Shown piece after piece: positions 7,900 to 16,477 of a stretch of DNA of 42,692 bases. Source of the DNA: JAGWRA01 sp035534615 (lineage in GTDB: Bacteria; Acidobacteriota; Vicinamibacteria; Vicinamibacterales; CAVVIG01); contig DATLRO010000008.1 in the NCBI GenBank assembly GCA_035534615.1, positions 1 through 42,692 on the forward strand, read 5' to 3'. Position 1 is the first letter of the stretch, and every line of letters starts with the position of its first letter. The notes beneath the pieces were generated by a model. The model saw nothing but the letters and a program-made list of their open reading frames with translations. It ran no database searches and was not told the origin of the DNA. A program made the position numbers and the translations under genes.

Positions 7900-8361
7900 A
7901 TGGCCCACCAGGAAGGCGAGCGTGTGCGTGTCCGGGGACTCGGTTCGGGCGTCGTGCGCGCGGTCCGTCGCGACGGCCGCTGCCTGGTCGAGATCGGGGC
8001 GGCGCGCATGCTGTGTCGGCCCGACGAGCTGGAGGCGGTCGAGCCGGCCGGGGCGACGCGGCGGCGGCCGGCCGCCGCACCGGCGCCCGCGGCCGCAGGC
8101 CCGGCCGAGCCGGACCCCGCGCTGCAGCGGCGGCTCGGCAGCCTGGACCTGCACGGTCTGACCGTCGAGGAGGCGCTGCGGCTGGTCGACGATCGGCTGA
8201 ACGAGGCGCTGCTCGCCGGCCTCGGCCGGCTCGAGATCGTGCACGGCAAGGGCCAGGGGCGGATCCGCGCGGCGCTGCATCGGCATCTCCAGGCGATGCC
8301 CTCCGTTCGTCGCTTCGAGCTCGATCCGCGCAATCCCGGCGTGACCCATCTGTATCTCTGA
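7900..8361 (+). CDS. Smr-domain protein resembling the C-terminal half of MutS2
   Basis: This 153-residue protein starts at ATG 7900 with GAAGG just upstream. Residues ~5-50 form a small SH3/KOW-like barrel (GERVRVRGLGSGVVRAV...CRPDEL). An Ala/Pro-rich linker follows at ~52-75. Residues 82-153 form an Smr domain with LDLHGLTVEEAL and the nuclease-type loop HGKGQGRIRAAL. The same order, barrel, linker, Smr, is found at the end of MutS2, which suppresses recombination and can rescue collided ribosomes; here the ATPase is absent. Smr domains nick or bind branched DNA or RNA. The role is inferred only from domains. Confidence 0.85.
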   Translation: MAHQEGERVRVRGLGSGVVRAVRRDGRCLVEIGAARMLCRPDELEAVEPAGATRRRPAAAPAPAAAGPAEPDPALQRRLGSLDLHGLTVEEALRLVDDRLNEALLAGLGRLEIVHGKGQGRIRAALHRHLQAMPSVRRFELDPRNPGVTHLYL

Positions 8362-8423
8362 CGACCGGCGCCGGACTTCGGGCGTCGGACATAAGATGGC
8401 GGACGTCGATCGTCGCCTCGCGC

Positions 8424-8452
8424 GTGACGTCCAATCCCCCGAGGCGTAAGAT
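8424..8452 (+). promoter_or_regulatory. Candidate promoter for the lytic transglycosylase gene
   Basis: GTGACG (8424-8429) and TAAGAT (8447-8452) are separated by 17 bases and lie just before ATG 8467. Transcription would start close to the ATG. A second TAAGAT occurs 55 bases upstream. Confidence 0.4.
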
Positions 8453-8466
8453 GGACCCTGCTGGTC

Positions 8467-10824
8467 ATGTCACGCCACTCCCGGGTTCGATCCCTCCTTC
8501 CCTCGGCCTGGTCTTCGCGCGCGTCCGAGTGTCGCCGGCGCGGCCGGTGGCGCCGGCTGATCCTGATGACGGCGATCGCAGCTGCCGCGGTACTGGCGGC
8601 CGAGGCGGTGCCGCAGGCCGCCGGTCGCGCCGTTGCGCGTGTGGCGGCCGGCCAGGCTGATGCGCCAGCCGGTCCGGATGAGGCCTATCTCCCCGCGCCG
8701 GCGTATCCGGACGTGCTGGCGCTCGCCCGGCAGGGTAAACCGGCCGACGCGCTCGTGCGCCTGGACGAGCGGCTGCATCAGGCGGGCGTGACGTCGCCGC
8801 CGATGGCGGCGCGCGTCCTGCGTGCGCGGCTGCTCGCGACGGCAGGACGGGCCGCGGAGAGCGCCGCGCAGTGGCAGGCGATCGCCGCCGACAGCGCGCC
8901 GCTCAGAGTCTTCGGCCTGACCTCGGCGTTCCAGGTGCTGCTGCAGGCGGGCCAGCTCCCGGCGGCCGCCCGGCCGCTGGACGCGCTGGCGCAGGACCGC
9001 GACGCGCACCCCGATCCGCAGCTGTTCGTGGATCTGGCCGACGCCTATCTGAAGGACGGAGACGCCGCGCATGCTGCGCCGCTCTATCAGCGGGTGCTCG
9101 ACGCCCCGGGGAAGAGCGCGGCGGCCGATGCGGCGTATCTGGGACTGGCGGCCGTGCACGAGCGGACCGGCGATCTGACCGGCGCGCTCGACGTGCTGCG
9201 GCAGGCCGAACAGCAGTTCCTGCAGGCCGCGACCTTCGTCGCGGCCCGGGCGGCCGAACGGCGGATCGCAGCGCGGTTGACGCAGCCGGTCGCGCCGTTC
9301 AGTGAGGACGGGTACCGCGCCATCGTCGATCGCCTGTCCACGCAGACCAGTTATCACGAAGCGCTCCGGATGCTCGACGAATGGGCGGCCGCGTACCCGC
9401 GCTCCGATCGGGCGGCGGAGATCACCAGCCTGCGGGTGACCGTGCTGTACGAGATGCGCGCGGACGCCCGGGCGACAACGGCGGCCGACCGTTTCCTGCG
9501 CGACTATCCCTCGAGCCCGTTCGCCGCCGGCGTCCGGGTCATCCTCTTCCGGATCGCCGTCCGCGAGGGGCGCACCGCGTCGGTGCGGGCGCGCGGCCTG
9601 GCGCTCTGGCTCGGCCGCGTGCGAGGGGTGTCGCCCGGCGACCGCTTCAGCCTGGGCCGCCTGCTGGCCGCCTATCTGGTGGGCGTCGGCGACGTGCGGG
9701 AGGGCCTCTCGATCTACCGCCGTCTCTACCGGCAGGCGATTTCGCGCGCCGACCGCGCCGACATTTTGTGGCGGACCGGTGTCGCCGCGGTGCGCGTCGG
9801 AGAGTACAGCCGTGCCGTGACCGACCTGGCGTCGGCCCTCCGCTTCAAACCGGGCGACGAGACCGAGCAGGTGTGCCGGTACTGGCTCGGCGCCGCGCAG
9901 GCGCGCCTCGGACGGCGCCGGGCGGCGGTCGACACGCTGGTCGGGCTCGTGCGCGCCGACCCGTACCATTACTACGGCGCCGAGGCGCTGAGTCTGCTCG
10001 CCGGTCTGACGCGCGGACACCCCGCGTGGGCGGCGGAGGTTGCGCAGGCCAGGCAGCCGGCGCAGGCCTTCCCGGCGCTGACGCTCGATGCGGCCGCCGG
10101 GCGCGATCCGGACTTCGTGGCGGCCGGGGTGCTCGCCCGGGCCGGCCTCGCCGCCGAGGCGGCCGACTGCGCGCGGCAGGCGGCGCTGCGCGTGCGCGAC
10201 GACCCCGCGCTGGCGCTGCTGGCGGCACGGGCGCTCGACGCGGTCGGGCGCCACCGCGCCGCGGTCTCGCTGCTCGACCGCCGCTTCAAGCCGTACCTCG
10301 ACCGCCCGGCCACCGGCGTGCCGGCCGACTTCTGGGCGCTCGTGTACCCCAGGGCGTTCTGGACCGACGTGAAGGCGGCGGCCGCCGCCAACCATGTCGA
10401 TCCGCTGCTCCTGCTCGCCGTGATGCGCCAGGAGTCGATGTTCGACCCGAGCGCCGTTTCCCCGGCCGGGGCGATCGGCCTGTTCCAGGTGATGTCCTAC
10501 ACCGCGTCGGATGCCGGGCCGATCGACGGCCATCCTCGGGTGGGCCGCGCGGATCTGACGCAGCCGCGCGTGAGCGCCGAGATCGGCGCCCGGCTGATCA
10601 GGCGGCTGATGAACCAGTTCGGCCGGAGGAATCTGGCCGCGGTGATCGCCTCCTACAACGCCGGTGCGGATCTGGTGTCGCGCTGGCTGAAAGCGGTGGG
10701 AGGACGGTCGCAGCCGCTCTTCGTCGATTCGATGCCCTACAGTCAGACGCGCAACTACGTCCGCACCGTGCTGACCAACTATTTCGCCTACCGGCGGCTC
10801 TATGGGACGGAAGCGGGGAATTGA
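8467..10824 (+). CDS. Soluble lytic murein transglycosylase with TPR superhelix (Slt70-like)
   Basis: This 785-residue periplasmic enzyme cleaves the MurNAc-GlcNAc bond of peptidoglycan to form 1,6-anhydroMurNAc. The N-terminus has an Arg-rich stretch and then a hydrophobic segment (residues ~30-50), a signal or anchor; a shorter start at codon 34 is possible. Residues ~75-620 are helical repeats of TPR type, e.g. LFVDLADAYLKDGDAAHAAPLYQRVL and AYLGLAAVHERTGDLTGALDVL. The C-terminal SLT domain contains MRQESMFDPSAVSPAGAIGLFQVM with catalytic Glu656, and later IASYNAGADLVSRWL. The size is close to other Slt-type enzymes of this architecture. It is monocistronic and faces the receiver-PilZ gene. 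Confidence 0.93.
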   Translation: MSRHSRVRSLLPSAWSSRASECRRRGRWRRLILMTAIAAAAVLAAEAVPQAAGRAVARVAAGQADAPAGPDEAYLPAPAYPDVLALARQGKPADALVRLDERLHQAGVTSPPMAARVLRARLLATAGRAAESAAQWQAIAADSAPLRVFGLTSAFQVLLQAGQLPAAARPLDALAQDRDAHPDPQLFVDLADAYLKDGDAAHAAPLYQRVLDAPGKSAAADAAYLGLAAVHERTGDLTGALDVLRQAEQQFLQAATFVAARAAERRIAARLTQPVAPFSEDGYRAIVDRLSTQTSYHEALRMLDEWAAAYPRSDRAAEITSLRVTVLYEMRADARATTAADRFLRDYPSSPFAAGVRVILFRIAVREGRTASVRARGLALWLGRVRGVSPGDRFSLGRLLAAYLVGVGDVREGLSIYRRLYRQAISRADRADILWRTGVAAVRVGEYSRAVTDLASALRFKPGDETEQVCRYWLGAAQARLGRRRAAVDTLVGLVRADPYHYYGAEALSLLAGLTRGHPAWAAEVAQARQPAQAFPALTLDAAAGRDPDFVAAGVLARAGLAAEAADCARQAALRVRDDPALALLAARALDAVGRHRAAVSLLDRRFKPYLDRPATGVPADFWALVYPRAFWTDVKAAAAANHVDPLLLLAVMRQESMFDPSAVSPAGAIGLFQVMSYTASDAGPIDGHPRVGRADLTQPRVSAEIGARLIRRLMNQFGRRNLAAVIASYNAGADLVSRWLKAVGGRSQPLFVDSMPYSQTRNYVRTVLTNYFAYRRLYGTEAGN

Positions 10825-10841
10825 GGACGGGAGGCCTCGCG

Positions 10842-10920
10842 GATCGCCACGCGCGCACGCCCCGCACGCTGTGGCGATCGCCCGGAGTCCGTGAGGCCGG
10901 CGTGAACGAGCGTCACGGAC
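10842..10920. terminator. Two GC hairpins between convergent genes
   Basis: GATCGCCAC (10842-10850) pairs with GTGGCGATC (10871-10879), and GTCCGTGA (10887-10894) pairs with TCACGGAC (10913-10920). They fill the 123-base gap between the transglycosylase and the receiver-PilZ gene. Neither has a T tract, so factor-independent termination is uncertain; a bidirectional terminator role is inferred. Confidence 0.45.
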
Positions 10921-10947
10921 GGCGCGGTCGGCTCCGGCGCGAGGTCG

Positions 10948-11697
10948 TCATCGTCGAACGGCGGCCGGCCACCGCCGCCGGGCGGGCGACGGACTGATCG
11001 GATCGCCCGGGTCCCCGGGGACGGGACGGTCCGGCAGGCTGTTGACCAGCGCGCGCCATGCCCGCGTGTCCTCGACCAGCGCCGGGGCGAGCGAGACGCC
11101 GGCCGACATCCGTCCCGACGCGGTCACCCGGCCGGTCCACACGAGCTCGACATCCAGCATCGTCCCGAAGCGGGGCAGCCGCACGGTGAAGACGGCGGGC
11201 AGGCCCCCGGCCGCTTCATGGGGCAGCTCGAATCGCAGGCCGCCGGCGCTCACGTCGATCAGCTCGCCGGTGAGCGGGCCGATCAGCGCGGCCGTCCCTT
11301 CCGGCACGCGCTTGCGCGGCCATCGTCTCGGGCGGCCGACGCCGGCCAGTGCTTCCGTGACCCGCGCGAGCAGGCCTGCGGGCTGCAGCGGCTTGACCAG
11401 GTACGCCGCCGCGCCGTACTGGCGCGCTTCGTCCTCGAGGTAGGGATCGGGAAAGTCGCTCGTCACCAGCGTGGCCATCCGCGGATGGGTGACGCGGCTG
11501 CGCAGCAGCAGCTGCAGGCCGTTCTCTCCGCCCAGCCTGACCGCCGCCATCAGCAGCGCCGGCCTGATCACCGAGAGCCTGGCCGCGGCTTCGTCCACGC
11601 TCCGGGCGCCAATCGGATCGTGCCCTGCGTGCCGCAGCAGTCTCGACAGTCTCGCCAGCTCGGCGTGGTCATGTTCGGCAATGAGGATCGTCGGCAT
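10948..11697 (-). CDS. Receiver (phosphosite-less) plus PilZ domain protein
   Basis: The protein has 249 residues and starts at MPTILIAEHD, where the first strand of a receiver domain begins. The acidic pair (E-H-D), the conserved threonine (LVTSD) and lysine (YLVKPLQ) are present. However, the phospho-acceptor position reads PALLMAAVRLGG instead of xxLLDVRLPG, so the Asp is Ala. Residues ~130-235 form a PilZ domain, the c-di-GMP sensor, with RRWPRKR (RxxxR) and DVSAGGLRFE (D-x-S-x-x-G). It may therefore respond to c-di-GMP rather than phosphorylation, or act through protein contacts. It lies 190 bases downstream of the phospholipase D gene on the same strand; targets are unknown. Confidence 0.85.
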   Translation of the reverse strand: MPTILIAEHDHAELARLSRLLRHAGHDPIGARSVDEAAARLSVIRPALLMAAVRLGGENGLQLLLRSRVTHPRMATLVTSDFPDPYLEDEARQYGAAAYLVKPLQPAGLLARVTEALAGVGRPRRWPRKRVPEGTAALIGPLTGELIDVSAGGLRFELPHEAAGGLPAVFTVRLPRFGTMLDVELVWTGRVTASGRMSAGVSLAPALVEDTRAWRALVNSLPDRPVPGDPGDPISPSPARRRWPAAVRR

Positions 11698-11887
11698 GCT
11701 GATCTGTGGTCCCGCTCGAACACAGGGCGGGAGCAAGGCCCGGGCCAGCCGGCGACGGCGCGGGACGGGGCATTTCCGGACGGCGCGCGCGGCATCCGCG
11801 CGGCCCTGCCGCTTCCGCATCACGGATTCGTGCGGGTACGCGCAAGTCTGCAATCGGCCGGTGACCGGCACCCGCCGGTCCCAGGTG

Positions 11888-13372
11888 TCAGTCGACCCCG
11901 CCCGGGCGATCGTGACGACGGGCCCGCTCGGCGACGGCGGACACGGGAGGGGCCGGCGTGCCTCCCATGTGCCGGTGCAGGCGGAACGCCATCGTGAGCA
12001 GCGACACGGCGACCCATCCGCCGGCCACGCTCAGCGGAACGACGACGAGGCGCGGCCACCAGAGGCCGGCGGCGATGAGGACGAGGAGCAGGAGCCCGGC
12101 GCCACCGAGCAGCTTGGCCTCGGCCGGGCCGAGCGGGCGCCGGCTGGCGGCGGCCGCCCCCACGGCGCTGCCGATGCCGAGGGCGCCGGCGGTGGCGCGG
12201 CTGATCCGCTTCGTGCCGCGCCTGCGGTGCGGGCGGCGGGGCGGCGGACTGATCAAGCGGACGCGCTGGTGGGCGCCGAGCTCGATCTCGGTCGCGTTCC
12301 GCAGGTCGTCGATGTACATCGCCTCCATCGCCTCGGCGAACCGCCGGTCCTCGATCGCCACGTCCAGCTCCCAGTTGCCCAGCCAGCTCACGGGATTGAG
12401 GTTCGAGGATCCCACACGGGCCCACCGGCCGTCGGCGACCGCCGTCTTCGCGTGCAGCATCGGGCCGTTCCACTCGAAGACGCGGACGCCCGCTTCGAGC
12501 AGCGACCGGTAGCTGGCGCGCGAGACGGCGCGCAGGCCGGGAATGTCGGTGGCGCCCGGCACGAGCACGCGTACGTCGACGCCGTCCCGGGCGGCGGCGC
12601 GCAGCGCCTGCACGTACAGGGTGGTGGCGACGAAGTAGGCGTCCGTGAGCCAGAGGGTACGCCGGGCCTCCTCGGCGATGACCTGGTCGAGGCGCAGCAG
12701 GCCGGCCAGGTTCGGCACGGTGGCGATCACGCGGACGGTCATGTCGCCGGCCGGCCGGATCGCGGCGAGGCCCGGCTGCTCGTCCGGCGACAGCGGCGGT
12801 CCGGCGGTGCTCCACGTGTCCGCAAACGCGCGCTCGACCTCGGCGACGGCCGGTCCCTCGAGCTGGACGCCGGTGTCCCGCCAGGGCTCGAGGCCGCGGT
12901 CCGGATCGCCGACCCAGGCGTCGCCGACGCACAGGCCGGTGACGAAAGCGACGCGGCCGTCCACCGCCAGCATCTTCCGGTGGTCGCGGCGCACCCAGCC
13001 GAGCGGACTGTCGAACAGCGGCGGATTGAAGCAGCGGACATCGACGCCCGCACCGCGCAGCCGCCGCCAGAACGCCGAGTGGGTCGCGCCGCGGGCGCCC
13101 CACCAGTCGTAGAGGACCGACACGTGCACGCCGTCACCGGCCCTGGCCGCCAGCGCGTCGGCGAAGGTCCGTCCGATGCGATCGCTGTGGATGATGTAGC
13201 TTTCGAAGTGAATCCAGCGGCGCGCCGCCGCAATGGCCGCGAGCCAGGCCGGGTAGTTCTCCTGCGCGTCCCGCAGCAGCCGGAGGGCGTTGCCGCCGAT
13301 CGGGTGCGAGCCGGTCGCCCGCGTGAATGCCCGGTTCAGCAGCCGGTCCGGGTCGAAGAGGTGTTCGGTCAT
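11888..13372 (-). CDS. Cardiolipin synthase-type phospholipase D protein
   Basis: The 494-residue protein starts at ATG 13372. Two HKD motifs are present: HRKMLAVDG (His131, Lys133) and LHAKTAVADGRWARVGSSNLN (His307), each with the Asp and G-x-x-N residues of the PLD superfamily. Upstream of the first lies RWIHFESYIIHSDRIGRTFADALA, typical of bacterial cardiolipin synthases such as ClsB. Unlike ClsA it has no N-terminal membrane helices; hydrophobic segments come instead after the second catalytic domain (residues ~385-470). The likely reaction joins two phosphatidylglycerols, or PG with PE, to cardiolipin at the inner membrane. The gene follows the mreB terminator on the same strand. Confidence 0.88.
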   Translation of the reverse strand: MTEHLFDPDRLLNRAFTRATGSHPIGGNALRLLRDAQENYPAWLAAIAAARRWIHFESYIIHSDRIGRTFADALAARAGDGVHVSVLYDWWGARGATHSAFWRRLRGAGVDVRCFNPPLFDSPLGWVRRDHRKMLAVDGRVAFVTGLCVGDAWVGDPDRGLEPWRDTGVQLEGPAVAEVERAFADTWSTAGPPLSPDEQPGLAAIRPAGDMTVRVIATVPNLAGLLRLDQVIAEEARRTLWLTDAYFVATTLYVQALRAAARDGVDVRVLVPGATDIPGLRAVSRASYRSLLEAGVRVFEWNGPMLHAKTAVADGRWARVGSSNLNPVSWLGNWELDVAIEDRRFAEAMEAMYIDDLRNATEIELGAHQRVRLISPPPRRPHRRRGTKRISRATAGALGIGSAVGAAAASRRPLGPAEAKLLGGAGLLLLVLIAAGLWWPRLVVVPLSVAGGWVAVSLLTMAFRLHRHMGGTPAPPVSAVAERARRHDRPGGVD

Positions 13373-13460
13373 GGCGTGTCGACCGGCGCGCCAGGCCCGG
13401 TCCCGTGCAGGATACTCCCTCTGGAGATGAGGAGGCGCGGCGCGGCCGGCGGGAACGGAC

Positions 13461-13494
13461 AAAAAATGCGGCAGCCCGGAGGCGGACTGCCGCA
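13461..13494 (-). terminator. Intrinsic terminator of mreB
   Basis: On the minus strand TGCGGCAG pairs with CTGCCGCA (8 bp, 12-base loop; bases 13467-13474 with 13487-13494), followed by six T residues at 13466-13461. It lies 13 bases after the mreB stop codon. Confidence 0.93.
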
Positions 13495-13507
13495 GAGGAG
13501 GGGGACC

Positions 13508-14530
13508 CTAGACGAGAGAGACGCGCCGCAGCAGATTGAAGTCCGACAGCATCTTGCCGGCACCGAGGACCACCGACGACAGCGGGTCGTCGGCCAGCTG
13601 CACGGGCAGGCCGGTTTCGCGCCGCAGCCGCTCGTCGAGGTTGCGGAGCAGGGCCCCGCCGCCGGTGAGCGTGATGCCGCGGTCGTAGATGTCGGAGGAG
13701 AGTTCCGGCGGCACGCGCTCGAGCGCGTCGAGCACCGCCTGCACGATGGCGCGAACCGGCTCCGCCATGGCGCCCCGGATCTCTTCGTTGTCCATCGTCA
13801 CGGTCGTGGGCCGGCCCTCGGAGATGTGACGGCCCTTGACCTCGACGGTCACCCGTTCGCTCAGCGGGTACGCCGATCCGATCTCGATCTTGATCTGCTC
13901 GGCCGTCCGCTCGCCGATGAGCAGGTTGTGCACCTTGCGCGCGTGCTGGATGATCGCGTCGTCCAGCGCGTTGCCCGCCACCTTCACCGATCGGCTGTAG
14001 ACGATGCCCGCGAGCGAGATGACCGCGATGTCGGTCGTGCCGCCGCCGATGTCGACCACCATGTTGCCGGCCGCTTCCGTGATCGGCATGCCGGCGCCGA
14101 TCGCCGCCGCCATCGCTTCTTCCACCAGGTGGACCTCGCTGGCCTTCGCGCGATAGGCGCTGTCCTTGACGGCGCGCCGCTCGACCTGCGTGATCGCCGA
14201 CGGCACCCCGATGACCACGCGGGGCCGCAGCCAGCCGCTGTGCTTCTGAGCCTTGCGGATGAAGTGCGTGAGCATCTTCTCCGCCGCGTCGAAGTCGGCG
14301 ATGACGCCGTCCCGCATCGGCTTGATCGCGGTGATGTTGCCGGGAGTCCGGCCCAGCATTTCCTTGGCCTCGTTGCCCACCGCCTCGATCCGCCCGCTCA
14401 CCGCGTTGAGCGCGACGATCGACGGCTCGCTCAGCACGATCCCCTTGCCGCACGCGTACACGCAGGTGTTCGCCGTGCCCAGATCGATGGCGAGGTCATC
14501 CGAGAAGTGAGACAGCATGCTCATGAACAC
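13508..14530 (-). CDS. mreB: Rod shape-determining protein MreB
   Basis: This 340-residue actin homologue forms membrane-bound filaments that guide the elongasome and lateral cell-wall synthesis. Phosphate-1 motif is AIDLGTANTCVY, the phosphate-2 region VVDIGGGTTDIAVISL and the adenosine motif LTGGGALLRNLDERL; EPSIVAL and AVGNEAKEMLGRTPGNI are also typical. Length matches the family (335-350). A GTG at 14530 is eight bases after GGAAGG and is taken as the start, although ATGs at 14524 and 14518 would also work. MreC, MreD, PBP2 and RodA genes, often next to mreB, are not in the window. A strong terminator follows directly. Confidence 0.96.
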   Translation of the reverse strand: MFMSMLSHFSDDLAIDLGTANTCVYACGKGIVLSEPSIVALNAVSGRIEAVGNEAKEMLGRTPGNITAIKPMRDGVIADFDAAEKMLTHFIRKAQKHSGWLRPRVVIGVPSAITQVERRAVKDSAYRAKASEVHLVEEAMAAAIGAGMPITEAAGNMVVDIGGGTTDIAVISLAGIVYSRSVKVAGNALDDAIIQHARKVHNLLIGERTAEQIKIEIGSAYPLSERVTVEVKGRHISEGRPTTVTMDNEEIRGAMAEPVRAIVQAVLDALERVPPELSSDIYDRGITLTGGGALLRNLDERLRRETGLPVQLADDPLSSVVLGAGKMLSDFNLLRRVSLV

Positions 14531-15147
14531 GGTCGTTGCCTTCCGTCAGCCTCGAGTGAACCGACCGGTGGTGTCTCGCCCGGGCGACAGTGTCGCCCCC
14601 CGAGCGGAAGCTGGTAGACGGCCCAGAATGAGGCAAGCCCTATGCCGGATTTCCGACCTCCCCCGATCGTCCTGTGCACCGGCCGGCAGTCCGGCCTGAA
14701 TCGGCAGCATTCCGCCTGATTCAAGCCGCCCGCCACACCCGTCCCTCGCGGGACCAGGGCCGCCGGCACATGACGGGAGCGGACCCGAGGGCCTTGAAAG
14801 GCACGAACGGTGTCAAGCCTCCGGCTACTTGGTCGTGAAACCGTCAGCTTCTTGACTCACATTGCCCGCCCGTTCCGCCGTCGGGACGCACGCCGCCGGC
14901 GAGTGGTATGGCCGGATGCCCGGGTGGAGGCCGGGCGGCCTCCGACCCGGGCAGGGGCGACAACGCCCACGGGCCCGCAAAGGCTGGGCGGTTACGGCTC
15001 CAGGATCGGTCGCAGACTCGGGCGCTCGGACCCTGGTCCCGCGCTTGGCGGTCCGGCTCAGCTGTGCAAGACTGGCGGCCTTCGATCCGGGCGGTGCCGC
15101 GGAGGGGCCGCGGGCCGGTACGCGATCGGGCAACCAGGGAGGGCGCG
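14531..15147. other. 617-base intergenic region between mreB and the M42 peptidase gene
   Basis: No credible gene was seen; open frames here are GC shadows. It must hold the divergent promoters of mreB and the peptidase, but no clear -35/-10 pair was found. The one distinct element is the palindrome at 14582-14598, listed separately. Confidence 0.6.
14582..14598. promoter_or_regulatory. Perfect 17-base palindrome upstream of mreB
   Basis: GGGCGACA-G-TGTCGCCC reads the same on both strands around the central base. It lies about 52-68 bases upstream of the mreB start and could be a repressor operator or a leader hairpin. Confidence 0.5.
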
Positions 15148-16332
15148 ATGAAAGGATGCAACGCACGGCGGCGCAGGCCGGTGTGGGCCGCGGGCGCGCT
15201 GGTGATGGCGGCCGTGGCGCTGGCGCCGGCCGTCCGGCTCCGGGCCCAGCCGCAGGACGGCGTCGTCCGGCTGCTCGCCGAACTGACCAACGCCGTAGCG
15301 CCGTCCGGATTCGAGGGACCGGTCCGCGACATCCTCCGCCGCGAGTGGCAGGGGCTGCTGACCGACGTCCACACGGACGGCATCGGCAACCTGTTCGGGA
15401 CGCTGCCCGGACCGGCCGGATCGCCGCGGGTGCTGGTGATGGCGCACATGGACGAGGTCGGCTTCCTGGTCCGCTATATCGATCGCAACGGCTTCGTGTT
15501 CTTCAATCCGGTCGGCGGGTACCTCGACCAGAGCGTGCTGACGCAGCGCATGACGATCCTGACGCCGAAGGGGCCGGTGACCGGCTATACCGGGTTCAAG
15601 TCCGGGCACATCGTCTCGCCCGAGGAGCGCAACCGGCTGGTGCGGGTGCAGGACATGTTCATCGATGTCGGCGTGAAGAGCCGTGCCGGGGCGGAAGCGC
15701 TCGGCATCCGGCCCGGGCTGCCGATCACCTACGGGACGCGGTTCACGGTGCTGAACGGGACGAACCGGTATCTGGCGAAGGCGTTCGACGACCGGGTCGG
15801 TCTGGCGGTGGCGACCGAAGCGCTCCGGCAGCTGAAGACGCTGCCGCACCCGAACACCGTCGACATGGCGGCGACGGTGCAGGAAGAGGTCGGCCTGCGC
15901 GGGGCGGCCGTGGTGGACGCGAGCACGCACCCCGATATCGTGATCAACCTCGAGATCGGCATCGCGGGCGATTTCCCGCTGCTGACGTCGCCCAAGCTGT
16001 CGCAGGAGAAGCTGGGCGACGGGCCGGGCCTGTTCGTGTTCGACGCGAGCATGATTCCGAACAACCGGTACGTGGACTGGATCGTCGCGCTGGCGCAGGC
16101 GCATCACATCCCGTTCCAGTTCGAATCGGTCGGTGGGTACGGCGAAGATGGCGCGCAGCTGCAGAAGTCGGGCACCGGCATCCCGGCGGTGAACATCGGC
16201 ATCCCGACGCGGTACGGCCACAGCCAGTCGAGTGTGATCGACCGGAGCGACTTCGACAACACGGTGAAGCTCGTGGTCCAGATGATCCAGGGGCTGTCGG
16301 CCGGCCAGATCCGGGCGATCCGGGCGTTCTAG
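15148..16332 (+). CDS. Exported M42-family metallopeptidase
   Basis: The protein has 394 residues; ATG 15148 is preceded by AGGGAGG. Residues 1-34 look like a signal peptide (MKGCNARRRRPVWAAGALVMAAVALAPAVRLRAQP). The M42 (TET/glutamyl aminopeptidase) fold is clear: LTNAVAPSGFEGPVRDIL at the start, and the di-metal ligands His in VMAHMDEVGF, bridging Asp in AKAFDDRVGLA, Glu-Glu in VQEEVGLRGA, an acidic residue in INLEIGIAGD and His in PTRYGHSQSS. M42 enzymes usually trim peptides as cytoplasmic dodecamers, so an exported form is unusual. The apical domain (residues ~110-215) is the expected size. It appears to be monocistronic. Confidence 0.9.
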   Translation: MKGCNARRRRPVWAAGALVMAAVALAPAVRLRAQPQDGVVRLLAELTNAVAPSGFEGPVRDILRREWQGLLTDVHTDGIGNLFGTLPGPAGSPRVLVMAHMDEVGFLVRYIDRNGFVFFNPVGGYLDQSVLTQRMTILTPKGPVTGYTGFKSGHIVSPEERNRLVRVQDMFIDVGVKSRAGAEALGIRPGLPITYGTRFTVLNGTNRYLAKAFDDRVGLAVATEALRQLKTLPHPNTVDMAATVQEEVGLRGAAVVDASTHPDIVINLEIGIAGDFPLLTSPKLSQEKLGDGPGLFVFDASMIPNNRYVDWIVALAQAHHIPFQFESVGGYGEDGAQLQKSGTGIPAVNIGIPTRYGHSQSSVIDRSDFDNTVKLVVQMIQGLSAGQIRAIRAF

Positions 16333-16357
16333 GGGAACCGGACGACGTGCGACGTAC

Positions 16358-16463
16358 CGACGTCCGTCGTGCGTCGTCCGTCGTGCGACGCAGGACGGCC
16401 CCGAGCCCCGAGCCCAGAGCCCCGAGCCCCAGCACTGAGCACTGAGCACTAAGCCCGAGCCCC
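16358..16463. repeat. Heptanucleotide tandem repeats
   Basis: Three consecutive 7-base repeat families: GTCGTGC/GTCGTCC (16362-16387), GAGCCCC with variants (about 16402-16431) and GAGCACT (about 16434-16451), ending in another GAGCCCC unit. All keep a 7-base period. They fill the space between the peptidase gene and the next small gene. Confidence 0.9.
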
Positions 16464-16471
16464 TGATGCGC

Positions 16472-16477
16472 TACACT
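16472..16477 (+). promoter_or_regulatory. -10 hexamer TACACT just before ATG 16484
   Basis: TACACT is followed by six bases and then the ATG, which places the expected transcription start on the A of the start codon. No ribosome site is visible, in line with a leaderless mRNA. Confidence 0.5.

Noticed and set aside
11471..14617. 1048-codon + strand open frame
   Set aside because: It runs antisense to the receiver-PilZ, phospholipase D and mreB genes and has no recognisable domain.
14645..14670. Sigma-54-like GG-N10-GC upstream of mreB
   Set aside because: Only the GG and GC dinucleotides fit well; such spacing is frequent by chance at this GC content.
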